From contig JAOKVV010000001.1 of NCBI GenBank assembly GCA_028336925.1, positions 62,001 through 126,000 of the forward strand: a stretch of DNA of 64,000 bases. The letters are read 5' to 3'. The DNA comes from Vicingaceae bacterium (GTDB lineage: Bacteria > Bacteroidota > Bacteroidia > Flavobacteriales_E > Vicingaceae). A program made the position numbers and the translations under genes. Position 1 is the stretch's first letter. The number at the start of each line of letters is the position of its first letter. The notes beneath the pieces are model-generated. The model was not told the DNA's origin, made no database searches, and saw only the letters and a list, made by a program, of their open reading frames with translations. Shown in pieces: positions 18,984 to 27,912 of this stretch.

Positions 18984-21584
18984 GTGAAAAATACATCTAA
19001 TCCTTTATTTAAATTATCTTCTAGCCTGCTTATTGTATTGGTTGTTTCCCTGTTTACCTCTTGTTCTACTAAGAAGAATACGTTTATGAGCAGAAGCTAT
19101 CACAATTTAGTGGCTCACTATAATGGGTTTTTCAACGCTAGAGAAATTCTAAGGGAAGAGGATTCAAAACGCATGAATCTCCATAAAGACGACTTTTCAC
19201 AATTATTGCCAATTTTTATATACCCAACAGAGGATGAGTCGAAAGCAATGATTCCGAAAATGGATGTTGTTATTGAAAAGTCATCAACAGTTATCGAACG
19301 CCATTCCATTTATAAAAGAAAAAAAGAGCATGTAAAGTGGATTGACGATAGTTATTTATTGATTGGACTAGCCCAATTTAACAAAGGAAATCTCGTTTCA
19401 GCTGAAGAAACCTTTCTTTACACCTATCAAGGGTTTAAGAAAGAACCTATTCGATATGATGCAATGATGTGGCTCATTAGAACTCACATAGAAAAAGAAG
19501 AGTGGGATAAAGTAGGAACGTACTTCGAAGTAATTGAAAAGGATGTTTCTTTTCCAGATGATAAGAAAAGCCTATTCAATGCTATATTCGCCGACTATCA
19601 TTTGAAGAAGGATAAGGATTATGAAAATGCAATGCTTCGATTAGAAGAGGCTGTTAGGATTAGTGAGGAACGGGAAGAAAAGCAGCGGTATACCTATATT
19701 CTGGCTCAGATTTACCAAAAGAGAGGTTATCTAAAAAGGGCTAACGAGCTTTACGGGGATGTTTTGACGTTGCGCCCTGATTACATTATGGCGTTTAATT
19801 GTAAGATAAATCGAGCTATTGCTTATGATGCGGAATCTAATAACTCTGAGGATATCAAAAAGGAGTTAAATAAAATGCTTCGAGATAGCAAAAATGAGGA
19901 ATTCTATGATCAAATATATTTTGCATTGGCTGAATTGGCCCTTACGGAAGAGAAGGAAGGACTAGCCATTGAATATTTAAAAAAATCCACCCAAGCTAGT
20001 ACTGTAAATATAAAACAGAAGGCGCTTTCTTTTTATAAATTAGCTGATGTATACTTTTCTCAACCTGACTATATTAATGCACAAGCATACTATGACAGTA
20101 CTACTATTTATTTACCCAAAGACCATAATGAGTATTATATAGCTGATGAAAAGAATACGAGCTTAAAAGACCTAGTAAAAAATTTAAAAATAGTGCAGTT
20201 GCAGGACAGTTTGCTTAAAATAAGCAATCTAAGTGATAAGGAACAGAAGCGATTGGTCAATAATTTGATAAACGAATACCAAAAAGAGAAAGAGAGAGAA
20301 CGCATTTTAAAAGAAGCTGCAGCCATAGCAAAAGCTGAACAAGGAAAAAGTGAGCTAGCTGCTCTGCCGGGCAACTCAAGAGGTTGGTACTTTTACAATT
20401 CAACCTCTATGGCCTTCGGCCTTTCAGAATTTAAACGGCTTTGGGGGAATAGGCCTTTAGAAGACAATTGGAGAAGAAGCAATAAGCAATCTGTTATAGC
20501 GGAATTACCAAATACAGGTGATGGATCAACCGATACTAATGACACCTCAATAGGAAATGGAAAAGTTGTAGAAGATCCAAATTTAATAGAAGAAACCTAT
20601 ATTAAAAACATTCCCAAAACATTTAGTGATAAATTAGTTGCTAACGGAAAAATAGCTGAAGCTCTTTATTCTATTGGGTTTATATTCAAAGAATCATTTG
20701 AGGATTATGTAAGTGCAATTAAGGCTTTTGAGCGAATTACAAAAGAGTTTGATACGAGTTCCAAAGCATTGCCTGCGCATTATCAACTTTATCGAATTTA
20801 CCTTTACCAGAACGACAAAGAATATGCTAAAATTCACAAAGAATGGGTGTTAGAAAACCATCCATTTAGTGAATATGCTTACATCATTAAAGATCCCAAT
20901 TACAATAAGCAAACAAGAGCCACAAAAGAAAAAGTGGAATCATTTTATGCTGCAACCTATCGATTATATGAGTATGGTCTTTATGGAGATGTTATATCAA
21001 GTTGTCTTAAGGCCGACTCTGTATTTAACTCGGATCATTTACAAGAAAAATTTGATTTCTTAAAAGCTAAAGCAATAGGACATGTAAGACCTCTCGAAGA
21101 GTTTAAAACGGCTCTTCTTGATGTAATTAAGGAATACCCTGAAGATCCGGTGAAAGAGCAAGCTCAGCAGATTTTAGATTATATCAATAAAAATTCTGCC
21201 GCACCACCAAAAGTATTAAAAACAAATAGTTATGTTTTTGAAGAAAGTGAGAAGCACATTGTTTTGATTAAGGTAGATCAGCAGAATAATCAAAATGATA
21301 AAGTAAAAAACAGTATTAATAATTTTAATACTGCTTATTTTAAAGGCGTTCAGTTTGATGTGTCTAAGATTTTAGTTGGCACAAATCAAAATATGTTGAT
21401 GATTAGAACCTTTGACGACAAGGAAGGTGCAATGAATTATTATGAGATGCTTCAAAAGCAATCCAAGTTAGAGGCAGCAATAAAGGCTGGTGTATACCTA
21501 ATTACCAATAGGAATCTAAGGACGCTGTTTAAAGAAAAAGATATAGAGGCTTACGCAGCATTCTTTAATGCAAACTACTTTTAA
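18984..21584 (+). CDS. porW: T9SS periplasmic lipoprotein PorW/SprE (TPR protein)
   Basis: An 866-residue lipoprotein with a GTG start, chosen because it begins the signal peptide whose lipobox is FTSC-STKK. The first mature residues (STKKNTFMSRSYHNLVAHYNG) are the characteristic start of PorW/SprE proteins, required for type IX secretion and, in gliding species, for motility. Tetratricopeptide repeats cover much of residues 120-400 and 540-740, with a charged coiled-coil segment near 410-455. It probably sits at the inner face of the outer membrane and links the T9SS to partner proteins. This agrees with the T9SS cargo found elsewhere in the window. It is not followed closely by another T9SS gene. 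Confidence 0.85.
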   Translation: MKNTSNPLFKLSSSLLIVLVVSLFTSCSTKKNTFMSRSYHNLVAHYNGFFNAREILREEDSKRMNLHKDDFSQLLPIFIYPTEDESKAMIPKMDVVIEKSSTVIERHSIYKRKKEHVKWIDDSYLLIGLAQFNKGNLVSAEETFLYTYQGFKKEPIRYDAMMWLIRTHIEKEEWDKVGTYFEVIEKDVSFPDDKKSLFNAIFADYHLKKDKDYENAMLRLEEAVRISEEREEKQRYTYILAQIYQKRGYLKRANELYGDVLTLRPDYIMAFNCKINRAIAYDAESNNSEDIKKELNKMLRDSKNEEFYDQIYFALAELALTEEKEGLAIEYLKKSTQASTVNIKQKALSFYKLADVYFSQPDYINAQAYYDSTTIYLPKDHNEYYIADEKNTSLKDLVKNLKIVQLQDSLLKISNLSDKEQKRLVNNLINEYQKEKERERILKEAAAIAKAEQGKSELAALPGNSRGWYFYNSTSMAFGLSEFKRLWGNRPLEDNWRRSNKQSVIAELPNTGDGSTDTNDTSIGNGKVVEDPNLIEETYIKNIPKTFSDKLVANGKIAEALYSIGFIFKESFEDYVSAIKAFERITKEFDTSSKALPAHYQLYRIYLYQNDKEYAKIHKEWVLENHPFSEYAYIIKDPNYNKQTRATKEKVESFYAATYRLYEYGLYGDVISSCLKADSVFNSDHLQEKFDFLKAKAIGHVRPLEEFKTALLDVIKEYPEDPVKEQAQQILDYINKNSAAPPKVLKTNSYVFEESEKHIVLIKVDQQNNQNDKVKNSINNFNTAYFKGVQFDVSKILVGTNQNMLMIRTFDDKEGAMNYYEMLQKQSKLEAAIKAGVYLITNRNLRTLFKEKDIEAYAAFFNANYF

Positions 21585-21617
21585 GAAATGAATAAAAGAT
21601 ATAGATTTTCAAAATCA

Positions 21618-21625
21618 TATATTTG
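21618..21625 (+). promoter_or_regulatory. -7 box upstream of bactofilin/atp genes
   Basis: TATATTTG matches TAnnTTTG exactly and lies 18 bases before the bactofilin ATG. No clear TTG is seen at the -33 position. Confidence 0.4.
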
Positions 21626-21642
21626 CAATAATCCGATCAGAA

Positions 21643-22062
21643 ATGTTTAAAAAATCAGTTGAAAAAATGGCAAGAAATAACGACGTAGATACTTCTGCGA
21701 TTAATATCATAAGACAAGGAACCGATATTATTGGAGATATTACATGTAAAGGAGATATTCGAATAGACGGAAAGCTAAAAGGCACTTTAAATTGCGATGG
21801 AAAGGTTGTTGTTGGTCAAGGTGGCTTAATAGAAGGAACAATTAATTGCAATAATGCAGATATTTCAGGCTCTCTAAAAGTGAGTATTACGGTTAAAGAC
21901 CTTTTAACGTTAAAAAGCAGCTCAAATTTAGTTGGCGATATAAATACAGGTAAATTACAAATAGAGCCAGGTGCTAATTTTTCTGGAAATTGTAAAATGG
22001 GTGCTGTTGTAAAGGGTATAGAATCATCAAGTGATCGAAAACAACAAGAAAAATCGGCCTAA
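21643..22062 (+). CDS. Bactofilin (polymer-forming cytoskeletal protein)
   Basis: A 139-residue protein. After about 25 polar residues comes the bactofilin core, a right-handed beta-helix with repeating short strands: DITCKGDIRIDGKLKG, GTINCNNADISGSLKV and similar. Bactofilins polymerise without nucleotides and help place cell-wall enzymes or shape the cell. The length is normal. Its 3' end overlaps the atpZ frame by 32 bases, so bactofilin appears to be the first gene of the ATP synthase transcript. No neighbouring M23 gene is co-transcribed, although two M23-type genes occur elsewhere in the window. Confidence 0.9.
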   Translation: MFKKSVEKMARNNDVDTSAINIIRQGTDIIGDITCKGDIRIDGKLKGTLNCDGKVVVGQGGLIEGTINCNNADISGSLKVSITVKDLLTLKSSSNLVGDINTGKLQIEPGANFSGNCKMGAVVKGIESSSDRKQQEKSA

Positions 22063-22243
22063 CGATCTCTTAAAATACACCGGAATGGCTACTCAAATGG
22101 CTATTACTATTCTAGCAGGTGTGTTTGGCGGAAGAAAGTTAGACAGTTATCTCGCTTTAGAAACACCTATTCTTACGCTAGTGGGTTCTATTTTAGGTGT
22201 GGGTATAGCACTTTATTTTTTAATTAAAGATTTTATTCGATAA
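22031..22243 (+). CDS. atpZ: AtpZ/AtpI-type small membrane protein
   Basis: A 70-residue protein with two hydrophobic helices (about residues 18-36 and 45-65) separated by a short loop. The pattern TGMATQMAITILAGVFGGRKLD ... LVGSILGVGIALYFLIKD is typical of AtpZ/AtpI proteins, which sit upstream of F0 genes and are thought to help ion supply or c-ring assembly. The GTG start at 22031 lies inside the bactofilin gene; an internal ATG at 22085 would remove the polar lead. Its stop overlaps the next start in TAATG, which indicates coupled translation. Confidence 0.8.
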   Translation: MIENNKKNRPNDLLKYTGMATQMAITILAGVFGGRKLDSYLALETPILTLVGSILGVGIALYFLIKDFIR

Positions 22244-22629
22244 TGAATAAGTTCATCCTAAAGTTAGTAGTGCTTAGTGCATTGCTTTTTTCATTGCAAT
22301 ATGCTGTTTTCCAAAAACTACAAATAGAATTAACTTCTATTTATTCTATTTTCTACATTTTTCTGATTTTTATTACACTGATCTCTCATAGAATGATTAT
22401 GAAACAGATTGGTAAGCGACCTCAGTTATTCGTCACCTATTTTATGGGATTAATGACTGTTAAGTTGTTTATTTCATTAGGGATTATGTTGATTTCTATA
22501 TGGTTTAATAGAGCCGATAAATTTCCATTAGCTATAACATTTATGGGGCTATACTTCTCCTATACTTTTTTGAGTATTTCTGCTATTCTACCACACCTTA
22601 AAAGCGGCACGAAATCAGATAATACATAA
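22243..22629 (+). CDS. Small membrane protein of the atp operon (AtpI-like position)
   Basis: A 128-residue protein with four predicted membrane helices and basic loops (SHRMIMKQIGKR). I recognise no motif that assigns a function. The position between atpZ and atpB, with a one-base overlap to atpZ, is where many Bacteroidota carry an AtpI-like accessory protein. It probably acts in assembly of the F0 sector, but that is an inference from position only. An 84-base gap with its own strong promoter separates it from atpB. Confidence 0.7.
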   Translation: MNKFILKLVVLSALLFSLQYAVFQKLQIELTSIYSIFYIFLIFITLISHRMIMKQIGKRPQLFVTYFMGLMTVKLFISLGIMLISIWFNRADKFPLAITFMGLYFSYTFLSISAILPHLKSGTKSDNT

Positions 22630-22668
22630 AATCTACATTATTATTTTTAAAAATCTTTTTTTATTCAC

Positions 22669-22676
22669 TACTTTTG
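22669..22676 (+). promoter_or_regulatory. -7 box of the atpB-E-F-H-A-G promoter
   Basis: TACTTTTG, followed by CAGTC, is an exact TAnnTTTG and resembles strong Bacteroidota promoters. A T-rich stretch occupies the -33 region. It predicts a start near 22683 and a leader of about 31 bases before the atpB ATG. Confidence 0.6.
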
Positions 22677-22713
22677 CAGTCGAAAAATCAAGACCTTCAA
22701 ACGATTATAAATA

Positions 22714-23832
22714 ATGGAATTTAAGTCGAACAAAATCAAGCTATTAACACAAGTAAGCAGCCTAGTTTTAATTGGTTTACTATTTTTGAATTCTGCAAAG
22801 GCAAGTTCTTCAGAAAGCGAAGAAGGCGGTTTTAAAGCCGGAGAAATGATCATGCATCACATTTCTGATGCGCATGAAATTCATTTCATAGGAGATGTTG
22901 CACTTTATTTACCGGTAATTCTAAGTACGGATGATGGATTTAAAGTTTTCTCATCGTCACATTTTTATCATAATGAGCAACATGTGGAGAACGTTGCAAA
23001 AAATAAATCAGAGCATTTTTATTCATATGATGGTTTTGTGATGCATCACGAACACATTTACTATGCTGATGAGAATGGGTCATTATCATTTAATGAGAAA
23101 GGAGAAGTTGCAAACAGAGTAGTTACTTTAGATTTATCAATTACTAAAAATGTTTTTGGTTTATTCTTTACGATTTTTCTAATGTTCTTAATCTTTTTTA
23201 CAGTCGCTAAAGGATACAAGAAAAGAGGAGTTGGAGCACCTAAAGGAATACAGTCTTTTATAGAGCCATTAATTTTATTTATTAGAGACGAAGTAGCTCG
23301 CCCTTCTATTGGAAAGCAAGCTGACCGTTTTATGCCATTTTTATTAACTGTTTTCTTCTTTATCTGGATAAGTAATCTTTTAGGATTGATACCATTTTTA
23401 GGTGGGTTGAATATAACTGGTACGCTAAGCATCACAATGGTTCTAGCGGTATTTGTATTCATTCTGATTTCTTTTAAGGCAAACAAGCATTATTGGATGC
23501 ACATTTTATGGCCTCCCGGAGTGCCTGCATTTGTAAAGGTAATTCTTGTTCCGATTGAAATTGCAGGAATGTTTATTAAACCAATCGTTTTGATGGTTCG
23601 TTTAACGGCCAACATTACGGCAGGGCATATTATTATTTTGTCGTTTGTATCTTTGATTTTTATATTTGGTCAGCAAAGTGTTGGCTTAGGATATGGAGTT
23701 GGAGTTGGAGCTACTTTGTTTATGATTTTCATGAATTTTATAGAATTGCTTGTGGCATTTTTACAGGCATATGTGTTTACTTTATTGTCGGCCATTTATT
23801 TTGGTTCGGCGGTAGAAGAGCCACATCATTAA
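22714..23832 (+). CDS. atpB: ATP synthase F0 subunit a
   Basis: A 372-residue inner-membrane subunit that forms the proton half-channels. It has a long N-terminal extension: an export-like hydrophobic segment (about residues 15-31) and a His-rich hydrophilic stretch of about 110 residues, as in other Bacteroidota. The membrane helices of subunit a follow from about residue 145. The essential Arg is in MVRLTANITAGH, within the penultimate-helix region, and the C-terminal helices carry NFIELLVAFLQAYVF. Residues needed for proton transfer are therefore present. It is followed 37 bases later by atpE. Confidence 0.93.
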   Translation: MEFKSNKIKLLTQVSSLVLIGLLFLNSAKASSSESEEGGFKAGEMIMHHISDAHEIHFIGDVALYLPVILSTDDGFKVFSSSHFYHNEQHVENVAKNKSEHFYSYDGFVMHHEHIYYADENGSLSFNEKGEVANRVVTLDLSITKNVFGLFFTIFLMFLIFFTVAKGYKKRGVGAPKGIQSFIEPLILFIRDEVARPSIGKQADRFMPFLLTVFFFIWISNLLGLIPFLGGLNITGTLSITMVLAVFVFILISFKANKHYWMHILWPPGVPAFVKVILVPIEIAGMFIKPIVLMVRLTANITAGHIIILSFVSLIFIFGQQSVGLGYGVGVGATLFMIFMNFIELLVAFLQAYVFTLLSAIYFGSAVEEPHH

Positions 23833-23869
23833 ATTGTATTTTTTTTATTAATTATATAAATCCTACAAA

Positions 23870-24115
23870 ATGGAATTATTATCAATCTTATTAGAAGCGA
23901 TGTCAGCTGCAGGTTTAGCTGGATTAGGCGCGGGTGTAGCTGCAATTGGTGCAGGAATGGGTATCGGTAAAATCGGTGCTTCTGCACTTGAGTCTATGGC
24001 TCGTCAGCCGGAATCTACAGGTGATATTAGAGCGGGAATGATTGTAGCTGCTGCACTTGTTGAAGGTGTTGCATTATTTGCAGTTATTGTTTGCCTATTA
24101 GTAGTTTTGGGTTAA
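23870..24115 (+). CDS. atpE: ATP synthase F0 subunit c
   Basis: An 81-residue hairpin of two membrane helices that builds the rotor ring. Helix 1 has the glycine-rich packing motif GAGVAAIGAGMGIGKIG, the loop is ARQPE, and helix 2 carries the ion-binding Glu65 in AALVEGVALF. The Gln of helix 1 and the Ser/Thr after Glu that mark Na+-binding rings are absent, so H+ coupling is expected. The length is normal. Confidence 0.96.
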   Translation: MELLSILLEAMSAAGLAGLGAGVAAIGAGMGIGKIGASALESMARQPESTGDIRAGMIVAAALVEGVALFAVIVCLLVVLG

Positions 24116-24192
24116 GAAGAATTTAAGTGAGTACTTAGCGGTTGGCTAAGTCTCACTTTTATTAGTAAAAAAACAATTTTTAAATACACGAT

Positions 24193-24681
24193 ATGTTATC
24201 AGTAAGTTTTGGAACTGTAATTTGGACAACTATCGCCTTTTTGGTAGTCGTTTTTGTGCTTGGTAAATTTGCTTGGCCTTCTATTTTAAAGTCAATCAAA
24301 GAAAGAGAAGAGTCGATTGAGGATGCACTTCAAGCTGCAGAAAAAGCAAAAGAGCAATTAGAAGAATTAAAAGAAGGAAACGAGAAATTAATTGCAGAGG
24401 CACGTCAAGAAAGGGACACAATGCTTAAAGAAGCTCGTGAGGTGAAGGAAAGTATTATTGCTGAAGCAAAAGAGAAGGCAGTAGTTGAAGCTGATAAAGT
24501 AATTGCAGCATCTAGAGAAAGCATCCGAAATGAAAAAGCGGCTGCTATTGCTGAGATTAAAACTCAAGTTGCAGAGTTGTCAGTTCTTGTTGCTGAAAAA
24601 ATCTTAAAAGCTGAATTGGCCTCTAAAGATCAGCAAAATGCATTTGTTGAGGAAGCAATGAAAAATGCAAAATTAAACTAA
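24193..24681 (+). CDS. atpF: ATP synthase F0 subunit b
   Basis: A 162-residue peripheral-stalk subunit. One N-terminal membrane helix (about residues 5-27, ending FAWPSI) is followed by a long charged, Ala/Glu/Lys-rich coiled coil to the C-terminus. The length and layout are typical. A 77-base gap with an AT-rich stretch precedes it. The delta gene begins 8 bases after its stop. Confidence 0.95.
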   Translation: MLSVSFGTVIWTTIAFLVVVFVLGKFAWPSILKSIKEREESIEDALQAAEKAKEQLEELKEGNEKLIAEARQERDTMLKEAREVKESIIAEAKEKAVVEADKVIAASRESIRNEKAAAIAEIKTQVAELSVLVAEKILKAELASKDQQNAFVEEAMKNAKLN

Positions 24682-24688
24682 CCTGAAG

Positions 24689-25231
24689 ATGAAAGAGCCA
24701 AGAGTAGCTGCGAGATATGCCAAATCAATTATGCTTTCTGCTAAAGAAAATTCTTCTTTGGATAATGTATATGCCGATATGGATATGTTGCACCGACTAA
24801 TCGGTGAGAGCAAAGACCTTTCACTTTTACTTAAAAGTCCTATTTTAAAAGAGGATAAAAAGCAGGAAGCTGTAAACGCGGTGTTTAATGGAAAGGTGGA
24901 AACTTTAACCTTAAACTTTATGCAACTGGTAATTCGCCAAAACAGAGCTGCGGCTTTAGGTGAAATAGCAGAGGCTTTTGTAGCTATGTATAAGGCTGAA
25001 AAAGGTATCGCAACTGTTCATATTACAACAGCTGAGTTATTGTCATCTGAAATGAAAGCTAAAATTTCTGAGCAAATTAAAGTTGCAAATAACTTAAAAG
25101 TTGTGGACGTAATTGAGCATGTAGATGCGTCAATAATTGGAGGAGCAGTTATCAGAATGGGCGATCTTCAATTAGACGAAAGTGTAAAAGCAAAAATTAA
25201 TAGTATAGAACGAGAATTTCTAAACGCATAA
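24689..25231 (+). CDS. atpH: ATP synthase F1 subunit delta
   Basis: A 180-residue OSCP/delta protein that joins the peripheral stalk to the F1 head. Family blocks are the N-terminal RVAARYAKSIM, the central LLKSPILKEDKK, and the C-terminal IIGGAVIRMGD, which carries the conserved Gly-Gly. The length is normal. The gene lies between b and alpha as in most bacteria. Confidence 0.94.
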   Translation: MKEPRVAARYAKSIMLSAKENSSLDNVYADMDMLHRLIGESKDLSLLLKSPILKEDKKQEAVNAVFNGKVETLTLNFMQLVIRQNRAAALGEIAEAFVAMYKAEKGIATVHITTAELLSSEMKAKISEQIKVANNLKVVDVIEHVDASIIGGAVIRMGDLQLDESVKAKINSIEREFLNA

Positions 25232-25258
25232 CTAAGAATATTATAAATATAGTATAAA

Positions 25259-26839
25259 ATGGCTGAAGTTAAACCAGCAGAAGTTTCTGCAATCTTAAAG
25301 CAACAATTAGCCGGATTTAAATCCGAAGCTGATCTTCAAGAAGTAGGTACTGTTCTTCAAGTAGGAGATGGTATTGCTAGAATTTACGGCATGTCTCAAG
25401 TTCAATCGGGAGAGCTAATTGAATTCGATAATGGATTAATGGGTATTGTATTGAACTTGGAAGAGGACAATATTGGTGCTGTACTCTTAGGGTCTTCTAC
25501 ATTGGTAAAAGAAGGTGATACGGTAAAAAGAACCGGTAGAATTGCTTCTATTAAAACTGGAGAAGGAATTTTAGGTAGAGTAGTAGATACATTAGGTGCT
25601 CCTATCGATGGCCGTGGACCAATTGAAGGTGAAACTTTTGAAATGCCAATTGAGCGAAAAGCTCCTGGTGTTATTTATCGTCAGCCTGTAAGTGAACCAT
25701 TACAAACTGGTATCAAAGCGATTGACTCGATGATTCCTGTTGGTAGAGGTCAGCGTGAGTTAATTATTGGTGACCGTCAAACAGGTAAAACTTCTGTTGC
25801 GATTGATACCATTATCAACCAAAAAGAATTTTATGATAGAGGTGAGCCTGTTTACTGTGTTTACGTAGCTATCGGACAAAAAGGGTCAACTGTTGCAGGT
25901 ATTGTAAAAACATTACAAGATGCTGGTGCAATGGCTTATACAACTATTGTAGCTGCAAATGCTTCTGATCCTGCTCCAATGCAGTTTTATGCTCCATTTA
26001 CAGGTGCTGCTATCGCAGAATACTTTAGAGATACTGGACGTCCTGCATTAATTGTATTTGATGATTTATCAAAGCAAGCAGTAGCTTACCGTGAGGTTTC
26101 TCTTTTATTGAGACGTCCTCCGGGTCGTGAGGCTTATCCTGGTGATGTATTTTACCTTCACTCAAGATTATTAGAGCGTGCTGCAAAATTGAACTCATCT
26201 GATGAGATTGCTTCTCAAATGAACGATTTACCTCCTTCATTGAAAGGCAAAGTAAAGGGTGGTGGTTCTATAACTGCATTACCAATTATTGAAACGCAAG
26301 CGGGTGACGTTTCTGCATATATTCCTACCAACGTAATTTCGATTACAGATGGTCAGATTTTCTTAGAGTCTAACTTATTCCTTTCAGGTGTTCGTCCTGC
26401 AATTAACGTGGGTATTTCGGTATCACGTGTAGGAGGTGCTGCTCAGATTAAATCAATGAAGAAAGTAGCAGGTACATTAAAACTAGATCAAGCGGCTTAC
26501 CGTGAATTAGAGGCTTTCTCTAAATTTGGATCTGATCTTGATGCGACTACTAAATCAGTTATTGAAAAAGGAGCTAGAAACGTTGAAATCTTAAAGCAAG
26601 GTTTGAACTCTCCAATGACAGTAGAGAAACAAGTAGCTATTATCCACCTAGGTACTAAAGGATTATTGAAAGAAGTTCCTTTGGATAAGGTAAAAGAATT
26701 TGAAGCAGAATTTTTAGATTTCTTAGATGCAAAGCACAGACCTACTTTAGACGCACTAAAGGCAGGAAAATATTCGCCAGAAGAAATTACTGTATTAGAA
26801 ACGGTAGCTAAAGATTTAAGCGCAAAATATAAAAAGTAA
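25259..26839 (+). CDS. atpA: ATP synthase F1 subunit alpha
   Basis: A 526-residue, non-catalytic nucleotide-binding subunit. The N-terminal beta-barrel region is followed by the P-loop GDRQTGKTS (around residue 172), the Walker B-type stretch [12 protein letters not shown], and the alpha signature [14 protein letters not shown]. All domains are complete and the length is slightly above the usual ~505. Codon use is biased (frequent GGT, CGT), as expected for a highly expressed gene. Subunit gamma follows after 63 bases; beta is not in this cluster. Confidence 0.97.
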   Translation: MAEVKPAEVSAILKQQLAGFKSEADLQEVGTVLQVGDGIARIYGMSQVQSGELIEFDNGLMGIVLNLEEDNIGAVLLGSSTLVKEGDTVKRTGRIASIKTGEGILGRVVDTLGAPIDGRGPIEGETFEMPIERKAPGVIYRQPVSEPLQTGIKAIDSMIPVGRGQRELIIGDRQTGKTSVAIDTIINQKEFYDRGEPVYCVYVAIGQKGSTVAGIVKTLQDAGAMAYTTIVAANASDPAPMQFYAPFTGAAIAEYFRDTGRPALIVFDDLSKQAVAYREVSLLLRRPPGREAYPGDVFYLHSRLLERAAKLNSSDEIASQMNDLPPSLKGKVKGGGSITALPIIETQAGDVSAYIPTNVISITDGQIFLESNLFLSGVRPAINVGISVSRVGGAAQIKSMKKVAGTLKLDQAAYRELEAFSKFGSDLDATTKSVIEKGARNVEILKQGLNSPMTVEKQVAIIHLGTKGLLKEVPLDKVKEFEAEFLDFLDAKHRPTLDALKAGKYSPEEITVLETVAKDLSAKYKK

Positions 26840-26902
26840 GAGCATATTATTTTACTTGTCTTGATTCGTCAAGGCAAGTGAAATTGAATTCTAATAAGAA
26901 TT

Positions 26903-27793
26903 ATGGCCAATTTAAAGGAAATACGAAGTAGAATCACCTCAGTATCATCAACACGTCAGATTACATCTGCTATGAAGATGGTTTCGGCTGCAAAGTTGAA
27001 AAGAGCTCAAGATGCTATTACTCAAATGAAGCCTTACGCTGAAAAGCTAAAGGAATTGTTACAAGATCTTTCTACAAGTTCTGATAATGATGATACCAAT
27101 AGCCCATATAGCGTTGAGCGCGAAGTAAAGAATGTATTAGTAGTTGCTATTACTTCTAATAGAGGTCTTGCAGGTGCGTTCAATGCCAACATTATCAAAG
27201 GGACCAATAATTTAATTAACACTAAATTAGAAGGAAAGAATGTAACCGTAATGGCAATTGGTAAAAAGGCGGATGACTTCTACAAAAAGACGGAATACAA
27301 CATTAAAGGAACAACGCTTCCTAATAATTTGAATGAGTTGTATGATGATCTTTCTTTTGAGAATGTAAGTAGAGTGTCGGAAGCAATTATGTCGTCATTT
27401 ACTTACAAGCAGTTTGATCAAGTTTTGTTAGTTTATAACGAGTTTGTTAATGCTGCTGTTCAAAATGTAAATGTGGAACAATTTTTACCGATTGTTGCAA
27501 CTACAGAAGATCCATCGGCTAAGACTAAGAATACAGACTATATTTTCGAACCAAATAAGGAAATGATTGTAACGGAATTAATTCCAAAATCATTGAAAAT
27601 ACAGTTTTACAAAGCTATGCTAGATAGTTTCGCTTCAGAGCATGGTGCACGTATGACCGCAATGCATAAAGCGACTGATAATGCCGGTACGTTGATTCAC
27701 GACTTGAAGTTGGTTTACAATAAAGCACGTCAGGCAGCTATTACCAACGAAATTTTAGAAATCGTAGGTGGAGCAGCAGCATTAGATAATTAA
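26903..27793 (+). CDS. atpG: ATP synthase F1 subunit gamma
   Basis: A 296-residue rotor shaft subunit. The N-terminal helix (MANLKEIRSRITSVSSTRQI ... AMKMVSAAKLKRAQ) and the C-terminal helix (MHKATDNAGTLIHDL ... AAITNEILEIVGGA) form the coiled coil expected in gamma. The central Rossmann-like domain has ITSNRGLAGAFN. It is the last atp gene here and is followed by a hairpin terminator. The genes for beta and epsilon must be elsewhere, as is usual in Bacteroidota. Confidence 0.96.
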   Translation: MANLKEIRSRITSVSSTRQITSAMKMVSAAKLKRAQDAITQMKPYAEKLKELLQDLSTSSDNDDTNSPYSVEREVKNVLVVAITSNRGLAGAFNANIIKGTNNLINTKLEGKNVTVMAIGKKADDFYKKTEYNIKGTTLPNNLNELYDDLSFENVSRVSEAIMSSFTYKQFDQVLLVYNEFVNAAVQNVNVEQFLPIVATTEDPSAKTKNTDYIFEPNKEMIVTELIPKSLKIQFYKAMLDSFASEHGARMTAMHKATDNAGTLIHDLKLVYNKARQAAITNEILEIVGGAAALDN

Positions 27794-27814
27794 GAAAATA
27801 CAATAAATTATATC

Positions 27815-27849
27815 AAAGCTCTAAGGTTTAAAACTTTAGAGCTTTTTTT
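27815..27849 (+). terminator. Intrinsic terminator of the atp operon
   Basis: AAAGCTCTAAGGTTT and AAACTTTAGAGCTTT pair along their length with one G-T pair and are followed by a T-run. The hairpin begins 22 bases past the atpG stop. Confidence 0.85.
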
Positions 27850-27912
27850 ATGTTGTTATATTTTCAACGTCAACTTTAGAGAGTTTTTTATTGACTAATT
27901 AAATCAAAACCA

